The notes below the pieces were generated by a model, which did no database searches, was not told the DNA's origin, and saw nothing but the letters and a program-made list of their open reading frames with translations. 11,002 bases of DNA, taken from the NCBI GenBank assembly GCA_015688915.1, contig JAATGX010000225.1, positions 1 through 11,002 of the forward strand, in the 5' to 3' direction. Position numbers and translations under genes: made by a program. This document shows, one piece after another, positions 1-5,633 of this stretch (position 1 is the first letter of the stretch; every line of letters starts with the position of its first letter). The stretch is from Desulfuromonadales bacterium (lineage in GTDB: Bacteria; Desulfobacterota; Desulfuromonadia; Geobacterales; Pseudopelobacteraceae).

Positions 1-2
1 CA

Positions 3-770
3 GCCCTGACAATCTTCGATTTTCCGCGTGGCGCGGCCGCCGGCACCTGTCTGCACGAACTGTTCGAACAGCTCGATTTCAGTGCCGCCACGGATGAATC
101 GCTTGAGCGGCTCTCCCGGACCTGCCTGCAACGCAACGGTTATGACCGGCGCTGGCTGCCGGCCGTGCAGGGCATGGTCAGGGGGGTGATCGCCGCGCCG
201 TTCCTCCCCGCCCATCCCGACTTTTCCCTCTCCCGGCTCAAACCGGGCTCATGGCTGGTCGAGCTGGAGTTCTTTCTTCCCCTGGGCAGGTTGAGCGGGA
301 CGCGGTTGCGGGAGGTCTTCGGCGGGTTGTCGGACACGGACCGCCATGGCGGATTCGCCGAAGGGCTGGATTCGCTGCAACTCCAGGAGACGCGCGGCAT
401 GGTGCAGGGGTTCATGGACATGGTCTTCGAGCACGAGGGGCGTTACTACATCATCGACTGGAAGTCGAACCACCTGGGCCATCTGCGCGGAGACTATCAC
501 CCGGACCGGCTGCGTGAGCCCATGTCCGGCCACGCCTACATCCTCCAGTACCACCTCTACACCCTGGCCCTGGACCGGCTGCTGCGCCTGCGCCTGCCGG
601 GCTACGCCTACGAAACCCATTTCGGCGGGGCGATCTACGTCTTCCTGCGGGGTGTCTCGCCCGATGACCCGGAGAGCGGCATCTACCGCGACCGGCCTTC
701 GGAGGAGTTTATCCGGCGCGCACATGATCTCCTGCTGGCGGAGGGGGAATTGTCCGGCGGCGGGAGATGA
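3..770 (+). CDS. recB: RecB, C-terminal nuclease domain (5'-truncated by window edge)
   Basis: This is the last 255 residues of the RecB subunit of the RecBCD helicase-nuclease, which processes double-strand DNA ends in the cytoplasm for recombination and degrades foreign linear DNA. The reading frame is open from base 3, so the helicase part lies outside the window. The nuclease signature is complete. An AGTCLHELFE block carries the metal-binding His at about local residue 18. GFMDMVF carries the first catalytic Asp at about 139. IIDWKSNHLG carries the Asp and Lys of the DWK motif at about 152-154. The segment up to YAYETHFGGAIYVFLRG matches the usual RecB C-terminus. The stop lies 39 nt from the stop of the convergent PilZ gene, and I saw no clear terminator between them. 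Family assignment is strong. The domain order of the missing part is inferred. Confidence 0.93.
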   Translation, partial: ALTIFDFPRGAAAGTCLHELFEQLDFSAATDESLERLSRTCLQRNGYDRRWLPAVQGMVRGVIAAPFLPAHPDFSLSRLKPGSWLVELEFFLPLGRLSGTRLREVFGGLSDTDRHGGFAEGLDSLQLQETRGMVQGFMDMVFEHEGRYYIIDWKSNHLGHLRGDYHPDRLREPMSGHAYILQYHLYTLALDRLLRLRLPGYAYETHFGGAIYVFLRGVSPDDPESGIYRDRPSEEFIRRAHDLLLAEGELSGGGR

Positions 771-809
771 CTCTTTAGTTTCGCATGGAATGAAATGAAG
801 GCTTGGGGG

Positions 810-1883
810 TTATCGGTATTTTTCCAGATACTTCCTGATACCGTTTTCAAAGGTTTCCTGGATTTCGTTTTTGACATTGCTGTCGATATACCGCGCGAAA
901 CTGGTGACAATCAGGGAAAGAAGGACAATGAACCAGAAAGCCGCAAGCAGCACCTTGCGCCGGGTCGACCGGTCACGCGTACCCAAGCCGTCTATGGGAA
1001 GCGATTTCTGGCGCAACATGCGGATGCGCATCAATTCAAGGCTTGAGATGAGGTGGACGATGGCGTCCCGGTCCCGCTCGTCAATGAACAGGAACTGCAC
1101 GGCAACGTTCCAATACTCCTTGCCGTTTCCGGCAAAATAATTGCGGTTCTTGAAGGCTACCCGCGCGACGCTGTCCATGATGCGCGGTGGAGAGGTGGGG
1201 ATGTATATCTCCAGGATGACGAGCTGACCCTCCTCGTACTGGTCCGAGGTGACGAATTTGAGTCCACCGGCACTGAGGTTCACGGCGCACGCCATCACCG
1301 TATCCCACAGAGGGTCTATATGGTCGAACTCCTCCTCGGGAGACAGGGTCGCCGCTGTTTCATCCCGTTCGCGCGTTTCCCCGGGTGATTCGCCTTCCGC
1401 AATTCTATAGATCCGCTCCCGGCGTTTGAGGCGCATCTCCTCCCGGCGCTCCATTTCCTCGGCAAGACGCCGCTCCCGCCTGGCACGCCACTCCTGGAGC
1501 AATTTATCCAGATTATGTTCCCTTGCAGCCTGGATCATGAAGGGAAGAAATGTTTCGATACGGTAATATTCCCGGAGTTCATTGGTATTGACATCACCGG
1601 TAAGGCGCAGGTGGATGATGCTGTCCGCGCCGTCGGAAACAAAGATTCCACTGCAGCGGTAGCCCTTGCCCCCCTGTCCGCAACGAAGCTCCAGCACCTT
1701 TCCGGTCTGCATGTTGATATCGGCGGGCAGCACGTCGCGCGACAACTGGAGTTCGACCAGGTCTTTTTCCAGGGCGATGATGATGGCCCAGTCGCGAAAC
1801 AGTTCGTTGTTCTGCATGGGGATGCCGACACCGACCTTCATGCCGACATGGAAGAATTTGGCGTATTGCTCCAGATCGCTCAT
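810..1883 (-). CDS. PilZ-domain c-di-GMP-binding protein with C-terminal membrane anchor
   Basis: This 357-aa protein is probably a cyclic-di-GMP receptor. The N-terminal ~100 residues resemble the YcgR/PilZN-type beta domain that precedes PilZ in flagellar brakes. The PilZ RxxxR motif is REYYR (104-108) and the second motif is NLSAGG (202-207), followed by the usual strand pattern ending in WNVAVQF and a helix (about 258-292). Between the two PilZ motifs lie about 90 residues rich in Arg and Glu (about 127-190) that would form a charged helix or coiled coil, much longer than the normal gap. Residues ~310-332 are a single hydrophobic helix, followed by a ~25-aa charged tail, so the protein is likely membrane-bound by its C-terminus. 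It sits 55 nt downstream of the DUF1858 gene and probably shares its transcript. Ligand binding is inferred from the motifs. The output partner is unknown. Confidence 0.85.
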   Translation of the reverse strand: MSDLEQYAKFFHVGMKVGVGIPMQNNELFRDWAIIIALEKDLVELQLSRDVLPADINMQTGKVLELRCGQGGKGYRCSGIFVSDGADSIIHLRLTGDVNTNELREYYRIETFLPFMIQAAREHNLDKLLQEWRARRERRLAEEMERREEMRLKRRERIYRIAEGESPGETRERDETAATLSPEEEFDHIDPLWDTVMACAVNLSAGGLKFVTSDQYEEGQLVILEIYIPTSPPRIMDSVARVAFKNRNYFAGNGKEYWNVAVQFLFIDERDRDAIVHLISSLELMRIRMLRQKSLPIDGLGTRDRSTRRKVLLAAFWFIVLLSLIVTSFARYIDSNVKNEIQETFENGIRKYLEKYR

Positions 1884-1938
1884 GGTTCACTATCCGGTTG
1901 GAAAGAAAAGAGAGGGCTGCTGTCAAAGCCGGACGGAA

Positions 1939-2130
1939 TCATGAAATGGACCGGTTCAAGGCATCGATGAGTTCTTCAATGCCGACCTTATGGACTCCGG
2001 CACCATGTTCGACGGTTTCCAGGTCCGCAATCTGGCATTCATAGCAGTCGAGGTTGTAATGTTTGAAAACCGACAGGGTCGCGGGGTGATCTTTGATAAT
2101 GTCAGCAATAATCATGTCTCGTGTGATCAT
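1939..2130 (-). CDS. DUF1858 small CxxC redox-disulfide protein
   Basis: This 63-aa protein matches the DUF1858 family, described as a hybrid-cluster-protein-associated redox disulfide domain. The N-terminal TRDMIIADIIKDHP and the following helix with the CYEC motif (Cys29 and Cys32) are the family hallmarks, and the length is that of a stand-alone domain. The ATG is preceded by a strong AAGGGGGC ribosome-binding site. It lies 59 nt after coaD and 55 nt before the PilZ gene on the same strand. The biochemical role of the family is not settled. A thiol redox or metal-binding function is inferred from the CxxC alone. Confidence 0.85.
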   Translation of the reverse strand: MITRDMIIADIIKDHPATLSVFKHYNLDCYECQIADLETVEHGAGVHKVGIEELIDALNRSIS

Positions 2131-2189
2131 ATCTGAGCCCCCTTTGTGTGGTGCGGTGATTGCTGTGCCGTCAATCCGCCAGCGCGCCG

Positions 2190-2675
2190 TCAGTCAAGAC
2201 CGTATTTCGATCTGAGGGCCGACTTGACCTCCAACGGAACAAATCCGTCGATGTTTCCGTTCAAGGAACAAACCTCCTTGACGATGGAGGACGACAGGTA
2301 GCCGTACTGGAGGGACGTCATCATGAACAGCGTCTCCACGCCCCGCCCGATGCAACTGTTCATCTGGGCGATCTGGAACTCGTACTCGAAGTCGGAGATG
2401 GCGCGAAGCCCCCTGATAATGACATGCGCTTCCCTGGAAGAGACATAATCTATCAAAAGCCCGGTAAACGTGTCAACCTGGACCCTTTTTTCGTCTTTAA
2501 GCACATCACGGATCAGGGCCACCCGTTCGTCGAAGGTGAACAGGGCATTTTTCTGGGAATTGGCGGCAACGGCCACCACCACCTCGTCAAAGATCGCAAG
2601 ACCTCGTTTGATGATGTCCAGGTGCCCGTAGGTAATGGGATCGAACGAGCCGGGATACACAGCGATCTTTTTCAT
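2190..2675 (-). CDS. coaD: Phosphopantetheine adenylyltransferase (PPAT)
   Basis: This enzyme transfers AMP from ATP to 4'-phosphopantetheine to give dephospho-CoA, the penultimate step of coenzyme A synthesis in the cytoplasm. The 161-aa length is typical. The nucleotidyltransferase signature YPGSFDPITYGH is at residues 7-18, with the catalytic T/HxGH His at 18. The RGLRAISDFEYE segment (88-99) and the YGYLSSSIVKE segment (124-134) are the family's substrate-binding and ISSS-type motifs. Its ATG overlaps the rsmD stop by 4 nt (ATGA), so the two are translationally coupled; the rsmD-coaD pair is common in bacteria. Confidence 0.97.
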   Translation of the reverse strand: MKKIAVYPGSFDPITYGHLDIIKRGLAIFDEVVVAVAANSQKNALFTFDERVALIRDVLKDEKRVQVDTFTGLLIDYVSSREAHVIIRGLRAISDFEYEFQIAQMNSCIGRGVETLFMMTSLQYGYLSSSIVKEVCSLNGNIDGFVPLEVKSALRSKYGLD

Positions 2676-3235
2676 TCATCCTCCAGAACATATAATTCCA
2701 ACGCGGTGTCACCATAGACCCGACGATCGTCCTTGACGAGATTTCCCAGATGGTCCGGCAGAACATTCCGTGTGGAGCATTCCGCGATGAACAACCCTTC
2801 CCCGGCCAGCAGGGACAGGCTGCAAAGCATTTCCGGAACCGTGGCGTACAACCCCGACGCATAGGGGGGGTCGAAAAAGACAAGATCAAACCGCGCCCGC
2901 CGGACCGACAGCAGACACAACGCCTTGGGTGCATCCAGTTCCAGGATGTCGGCCCGGTCGCCGCACCGGGCGGCAATCAGGTTCCGTTTCAGCAGTGCCG
3001 AGGCATTTCTGTCCTGTTCTATGAAGCAGCAGGATGCCGCCTCACGGCTGAGGGCCTCGATTCCCAGGCTGCCGGTTCCGGCGCAAATATCCAGCACACG
3101 GGCGCCTTCCAACCCGAAGCGGCTTTGGACAATACTGAAAAGCGCCTCCCGGACACGGTCCGCGGTGGGACGGGTACTCATTCCCCGGGGCGCGGCAAGA
3201 CGTGTGCCCCGAGCTTTTCCCGCTATCACGCGCAT
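2672..3235 (-). CDS. rsmD: 16S rRNA (guanine(966)-N(2))-methyltransferase
   Basis: RsmD methylates N2 of G966 in 16S rRNA during 30S assembly, using S-adenosylmethionine. The 187-aa protein begins MRVIAGKARGTRL, as is typical, followed by RPTADRVREALF (22-33). The SAM-binding motif I is DICAGTGSLGIEAL (49-62), and the N-methyltransferase motif IV is DPPY (122-125). The start chosen is the ATG at 3233-3235, preceded by a GCAGGGG ribosome-binding sequence about 10 nt upstream. It is the first gene of the leftward group and overlaps coaD. A candidate promoter lies at 3273-3301. Confidence 0.95.
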   Translation of the reverse strand: MRVIAGKARGTRLAAPRGMSTRPTADRVREALFSIVQSRFGLEGARVLDICAGTGSLGIEALSREAASCCFIEQDRNASALLKRNLIAARCGDRADILELDAPKALCLLSVRRARFDLVFFDPPYASGLYATVPEMLCSLSLLAGEGLFIAECSTRNVLPDHLGNLVKDDRRVYGDTALELYVLEDE

Positions 3236-3272
3236 GTCTGTGTAACCCCTGCCACAAGCTGAGTCTGCGGGA

Positions 3273-3301
3273 AAACTACCTTAAAACCGTGTGTGCGTCA
3301 A
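3273..3301 (-). promoter_or_regulatory. Candidate sigma-70 promoter for rsmD-coaD
   Basis: On the minus strand a TTGACG -35 (3296-3301) is separated by 17 nt from TAGTTT (3273-3278). It would give a leader of about 35 nt before the rsmD ATG. The -35 is good and the -10 is weak; there is no experimental support. Confidence 0.4.
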
Positions 3302-3348
3302 GCTGGAACGCCGGAACATCGCAAATACCCGCCGGATGGTAAAATGTA

Positions 3349-3376
3349 TTGAAAATTGCAGGGTCATCGGTACAAT
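3349..3376 (+). promoter_or_regulatory. Candidate sigma-70 promoter for the Adhesin_E/TPR gene
   Basis: TTGAAA (3349-3354) is followed after 16 nt by TACAAT (3371-3376), both five of six matches to consensus. A start near 3383 would give a leader of about 43 nt before the ATG at 3426. It lies in the divergent gap between rsmD and the exported TPR gene. Confidence 0.5.
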
Positions 3377-3425
3377 AGCCGCGCCAGTAGAGACGACAGG
3401 CTCAACGAGGGAATGTGTGCGGACA

Positions 3426-4367
3426 ATGAAGCCAATCTCCATAAACCGCTTCTCAATGCGTGCCATGCCGGCCGTCGCCCTGCTGCTTACCGTAATGACT
3501 CACCCCACCCCGGCGACAGCCCAGTGGGTGCGGCTTGCGCGAAGCGAACATTACGAGGTGGCCCTTGATACGGCTTCAGTGCGGTTGACCACCTCCGGCA
3601 GACATGCCGTATGGCTCAAATTCACCCCCCTGGGAGAATCCCGGCGCAGACTGGCAGCCGCCAAATACAACAAAAAAGGGTATCGCCTGCACCTGGAGTA
3701 TTACGAGATTGACTGCGGTGACAACAACGCCGTCAATGGGCTGACGGAGATCATCGGACCCGGAGGGAAAAGCCTGGAAAGGATCACGGGAAGCGGCTCG
3801 CCGGAGATCATCATACCCGGTTCGGTGCTTGACAGCGCCGCGCAACAGATCTGTCCCCTTCCCCAGGAAAACCAAACGGATGACGACGATACGCCCGATG
3901 AGCCCGCAACCTTCGAACCCCGGGATGATCCGTCCCGCAACGGGATGACCGCCGAAGCGCGGCAACGTGTCGCCGCCGCGTTGCGACGGACTGAGGCTGA
4001 ACCGGCTGACCATGCGACCTGGCTCGAACTGGGCAACGCCTATTATGACGCCGACATGCCGCGACAAGCCATTGAGGCGTATAATCGCTCCCTGGCACTC
4101 AAACCCGATGACCCCGACGTGCTCAATGACCAGGGCGCCATGTTCCGGCAAACGGGCGATGTCACGCAAGCGCTGAAAAATTTCGAAAAGGCGCTTGCCA
4201 TCGCCCCTTACAACCTGGAAAGTCTGTACAACACCGGCTATATCTACGCCTTCGATCTCCACGACATCGGCCGTGCCCTGCAAATCTGGCAACGCTACGT
4301 GAAACTGGACAACTCAAGCGACACGGCCCGGCAGGTGCAATCATTCATCGAGCGTTACGGGCACTGA
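3426..4367 (+). CDS. Exported Adhesin_E-like / TPR-repeat protein
   Basis: This 313-aa protein starts with a Sec signal peptide: Arg residues, then AMPAVALLLTVM and a probable ATAQ cleavage site near residue 33. The next ~110 residues resemble the surface-adhesin protein E (Adhesin_E) fold: W34, an LDTASV segment and a lone pair of Cys (97 and 143) that could form a disulfide in the periplasm. An acidic linker (about 150-170) leads to three TPR units (about 196-297), including DHATWLELGNAYYDADMPRQ and DPDVLNDQGAMFRQTGD. It probably acts in the periplasm or at the outer membrane as a protein-binding scaffold; no substrate can be named. The ATG at 3426 puts the signal peptide in good order, but GAGGGA at 3407-3412 sits 13 nt away, so the in-frame GTG at 3417 is a possible alternative start. 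Confidence 0.8.
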   Translation: MKPISINRFSMRAMPAVALLLTVMTHPTPATAQWVRLARSEHYEVALDTASVRLTTSGRHAVWLKFTPLGESRRRLAAAKYNKKGYRLHLEYYEIDCGDNNAVNGLTEIIGPGGKSLERITGSGSPEIIIPGSVLDSAAQQICPLPQENQTDDDDTPDEPATFEPRDDPSRNGMTAEARQRVAAALRRTEAEPADHATWLELGNAYYDADMPRQAIEAYNRSLALKPDDPDVLNDQGAMFRQTGDVTQALKNFEKALAIAPYNLESLYNTGYIYAFDLHDIGRALQIWQRYVKLDNSSDTARQVQSFIERYGH

Positions 4368-4414
4368 GCGCGACACTGGCGGTTGCAATTTTTGTTACAC
4401 AAACCGACCTGGTC

Positions 4415-4696
4415 ATGTATAAACGAAATAACGGATCACTACTGGAGCGGACGCTGCATAATGGCGCTGTGGTGGGCGTGGATCGGGCTGACAAGGAAGT
4501 GGTTAATGGCGAGCTATACGCTGTCTGGCTGCCATACCAGGGTACAGTGATCAAGCGGTTATATCTGGATAGTAAGAAAATTCTGCTACAGTCAGATAAT
4601 GAAGAGTTCCGCAGTCGTGACGTGGAAGTGGATATTACAGACCTGGATGAACACTTTATCCAAGGGCGGGTTAAGTGGGTCGTGCAGATGTTGTGA
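4415..4696 (+). pseudogene. C-terminal fragment of an S24 (LexA/phage repressor-like) peptidase
   Basis: The 93-aa reading frame matches the C-terminal half of S24 peptidases, the self-cleaving domain of LexA and phage CI-type repressors: RTLHNGAVVGVDRADKEV, then NGELYAVWLP, GTVIKRL with the catalytic-type Lys47, and the closing EHFIQGRVKWVVQML. The N-terminal helix-turn-helix is missing. The frame stays open upstream into the end of the TPR gene without repressor-like sequence, and the ATG lacks a ribosome-binding site. Where the family has G-D-S-M-E, this has G-S-L-L-E (7-11), so the catalytic Ser is not in place. It is most likely a remnant of a prophage or element repressor, not a working protease. 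Family recognition is good; expression is doubtful. Confidence 0.65.
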
Positions 4697-4712
4697 AAAA
4701 GGGAGAGGGGAC

Positions 4713-5078
4713 ATGAAAAAGATATTGATTATACTGATATTACTTCCGTATATTTCATGGGCGGGTAATAAGATTGATTCTGTAGGCCAGGAATATATCA
4801 ACCAGATAAAAAATCTATCATCTCGTATCGTTTTTAACGAAAAATCGGTTCAAAACGATTTGAGGAGCTCAGATACAAGGGTAGTAGATAAAAATATAGA
4901 AGAAATGTCGCGGCTTAATAAAGAATTTAAGTCTTTAAAGTTAAATGCCCTAAAATATTATAACGGTAAGTTTCCTAAAGCATTCGCATTAGAGTGGAAC
5001 AAATATGAGACTGAAATAAATACTGCATATAAAAAGAAGCCCAAGAAAGAAGAATTTCCAGATGCTCTTGTAAAATAG
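4713..5078 (+). CDS. Hypothetical exported helical protein
   Basis: I do not recognise this 121-aa protein. It begins with a clear Sec signal peptide (MKKILIILILLPYISWAG, cleavage probably after Ala17). The mature part is about 100 residues, Lys/Asn/Glu-rich, without Cys, and is likely all-helical (EEMSRLNKEFKSLKLNALKY). The ATG at 4713 follows GGGAG with 7-nt spacing and lies 16 nt after the stop of the S24 fragment; the frame is open further upstream, but the signal peptide and ribosome-binding site fix the start. Codon use is AT-rich, unlike its neighbours, which points to horizontal origin. It could be a periplasmic protein carried by the element. Confidence 0.6.
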   Translation: MKKILIILILLPYISWAGNKIDSVGQEYINQIKNLSSRIVFNEKSVQNDLRSSDTRVVDKNIEEMSRLNKEFKSLKLNALKYYNGKFPKAFALEWNKYETEINTAYKKKPKKEEFPDALVK

Positions 5079-5096
5079 ATTGTTGTTATGGCCCTG

Positions 5097-5330
5097 TTAT
5101 GAGGAGGAATGTGTGAGATTATGTTCGCTGATATTCGCCGCCGCGCTATTGTTTGTGCTTGTATCAATCACCACAACCACAGCGTGAATGATATCCGTGA
5201 GGTTAAACCTCAAACTGGTGCCAAATAGACCGCAAATCATCTGGTTGACCTGGTGCATGGTTCCAAATAGACCGCCAATCGACTCAACAAGCCATCTCCA
5301 TGTTTTCACCAAGATATCACCCACTTTCAC
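5097..5330 (-). CDS. Hypothetical ORF fragment with internal repeat
   Basis: This is an unrecognised 77-aa frame beginning at a GTG with no good ribosome-binding site. It contains a 14-residue duplication: IGGLFGTMHQVNQM followed by ICGLFGT, encoded by the 42-nt repeat at 5221-5280. The frame is open upstream to about 5372 (RYVTRKIRDRLVKVGD), and this basic, helical stretch vaguely resembles the tail of some DDE transposases, but I cannot assign it. A 10-codon ORF with a GAGGTGAT ribosome-binding site (ATG at 5357-5359) ends in a GTGA overlap with this GTG, which could be coupling or the mark of a frameshift. It is probably debris of the element. Confidence 0.25.
   Translation of the reverse strand: MKVGDILVKTWRWLVESIGGLFGTMHQVNQMICGLFGTSLRFNLTDIIHAVVVVIDTSTNNSAAANISEHNLTHSSS
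5113..5187 (+). CDS. Short ORF encoding a signal-peptide-like 24-aa peptide
   Basis: A strong AGGAGG (5102-5107) lies 5 nt before a GTG that starts a 24-codon frame reading MRLCSLIFAAALLFVLVS followed by ITTTTA and a stop. This has the positive start and hydrophobic core of a signal peptide or single membrane helix. It may be the surviving 5' end of a lost secreted-protein gene, since the sequence after it is repeat-bearing and of different character, or a small membrane peptide. An overlapping frame from ATG 5109 is too close to the ribosome-binding site. Confidence 0.3.
   Translation: MRLCSLIFAAALLFVLVSITTTTA
5199..5211. repeat. 13-bp perfect palindrome (operator-like)
   Basis: GAGGTTAAACCTC is a perfect inverted repeat with 6-nt arms around a central A. 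It lies within the element remnant that also carries a repressor fragment. Operator function is only a guess. Confidence 0.4.
5221..5280. repeat. 18-nt direct repeat with 42-nt period
   Basis: CCAAATAGACCGCAAATC at 5221-5238 recurs at 5263-5280 with one change (17 of 18). The 42-nt period is a multiple of three and produces the doubled GLFGT motif on the minus strand. Confidence 0.75.
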
Positions 5331-5371
5331 AAGACGGTCTCTAATCTTTCTGGTGACATAGCGATCACCTC

Positions 5372-5401
5372 TTCACACTACCGGCTTCCCGGAGATATGG
5401 T
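5372..5401 (+). promoter_or_regulatory. Candidate sigma-70 promoter for tRNA-Arg
   Basis: TTCACA (5372-5377), 18-nt spacer, TATGGT (5396-5401). A start near 5408 would leave about a 10-nt leader before the mature tRNA 5' end. The -10 matches four of six. Confidence 0.35.
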
Positions 5402-5417
5402 GATCCGTGACCCTTGT

Positions 5418-5494
5418 GCGCCCGTAGCTCAGCTGGATAGAGTCCCTGGCTTCGAACCAGGTTGTCGGGAGTTCGAATCTCTCCGGGCGCGCCA
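5418..5494 (+). tRNA. tRNA-Arg (anticodon UCG)
   Basis: This is a 77-nt cloverleaf. The acceptor GCGCCCG (5418-5424) pairs with CGGGCGC (5484-5490), followed by a G discriminator and an encoded CCA (5492-5494). The D arm is GCTC/GAGT with one G-U pair. The anticodon arm is CCTGG-CTTCGAA-CCAGG with anticodon TCG, reading CGA and CGG Arg codons. The T arm is GGGAG-TTCGAAT-CTCTC. Six T residues follow directly (5495-5500) and could end transcription. The gene borders the element remnant on its 5' side; integrating elements usually target the tRNA 3' end, so the geometry is not the textbook one. Confidence 0.95.
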
Positions 5495-5566
5495 TTTTTT
5501 CCCTCCCCGTTTCCCCAGAAAGCCGGACACCAGGACGCCCGTTTGTGCCGTCCCTCCCCTCTCTTC

Positions 5567-5596
5567 TTGACAAAAGAGGCCGCAGAGTTCAATAAT
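5567..5596 (+). promoter_or_regulatory. Strong sigma-70 promoter upstream of nadB
   Basis: A consensus -35 TTGACA (5567-5572), 18-nt spacer, and -10 AATAAT (5591-5596, five of six). The inferred start near 5603 gives a leader of about 30 nt carrying the AAAGGGAC ribosome-binding site of nadB. Confidence 0.6.
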
Positions 5597-5633
5597 TCAC
5601 CCCACTACCGAACACCGAAAGGGACGTTCCAGC

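Larger units (their letters stand above)
4370..5417. mobile_element. Probable decayed integrated element beside tRNA-Arg
   Basis: Between the TPR gene and tRNA-Arg there is about 1 kb of mostly unrecognised or broken sequence. Composition changes sharply: over 4741-4860 I count 41 G+C in 120 bases, while flanking genes are clearly G+C-rich. Contents in order are a truncated S24 repressor-type peptidase, an orphan exported protein, a signal-peptide-only ORF and an ORF with an internal 42-nt repeat on the other strand. A tRNA gene at one edge is a usual integration site. No integrase, transposase or duplicated att sequence is visible here, so the call is an inference. Confidence 0.35.

Noticed and set aside
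814..843. CGGTAT/ATACCG inverted repeat near the recB-PilZ convergence, considered as a terminator
   Set aside because: It is only 6 bp with an 18-nt loop, lies within the PilZ coding region, and has no suitable T-run.
5365..5592. Minus-strand frames over the tRNA (GEIRTPDNLVRSQG-type and PERFELPTTWFEARD-type translations)
   Set aside because: These are translations of the tRNA-Arg gene, a well-known source of false hypothetical proteins.
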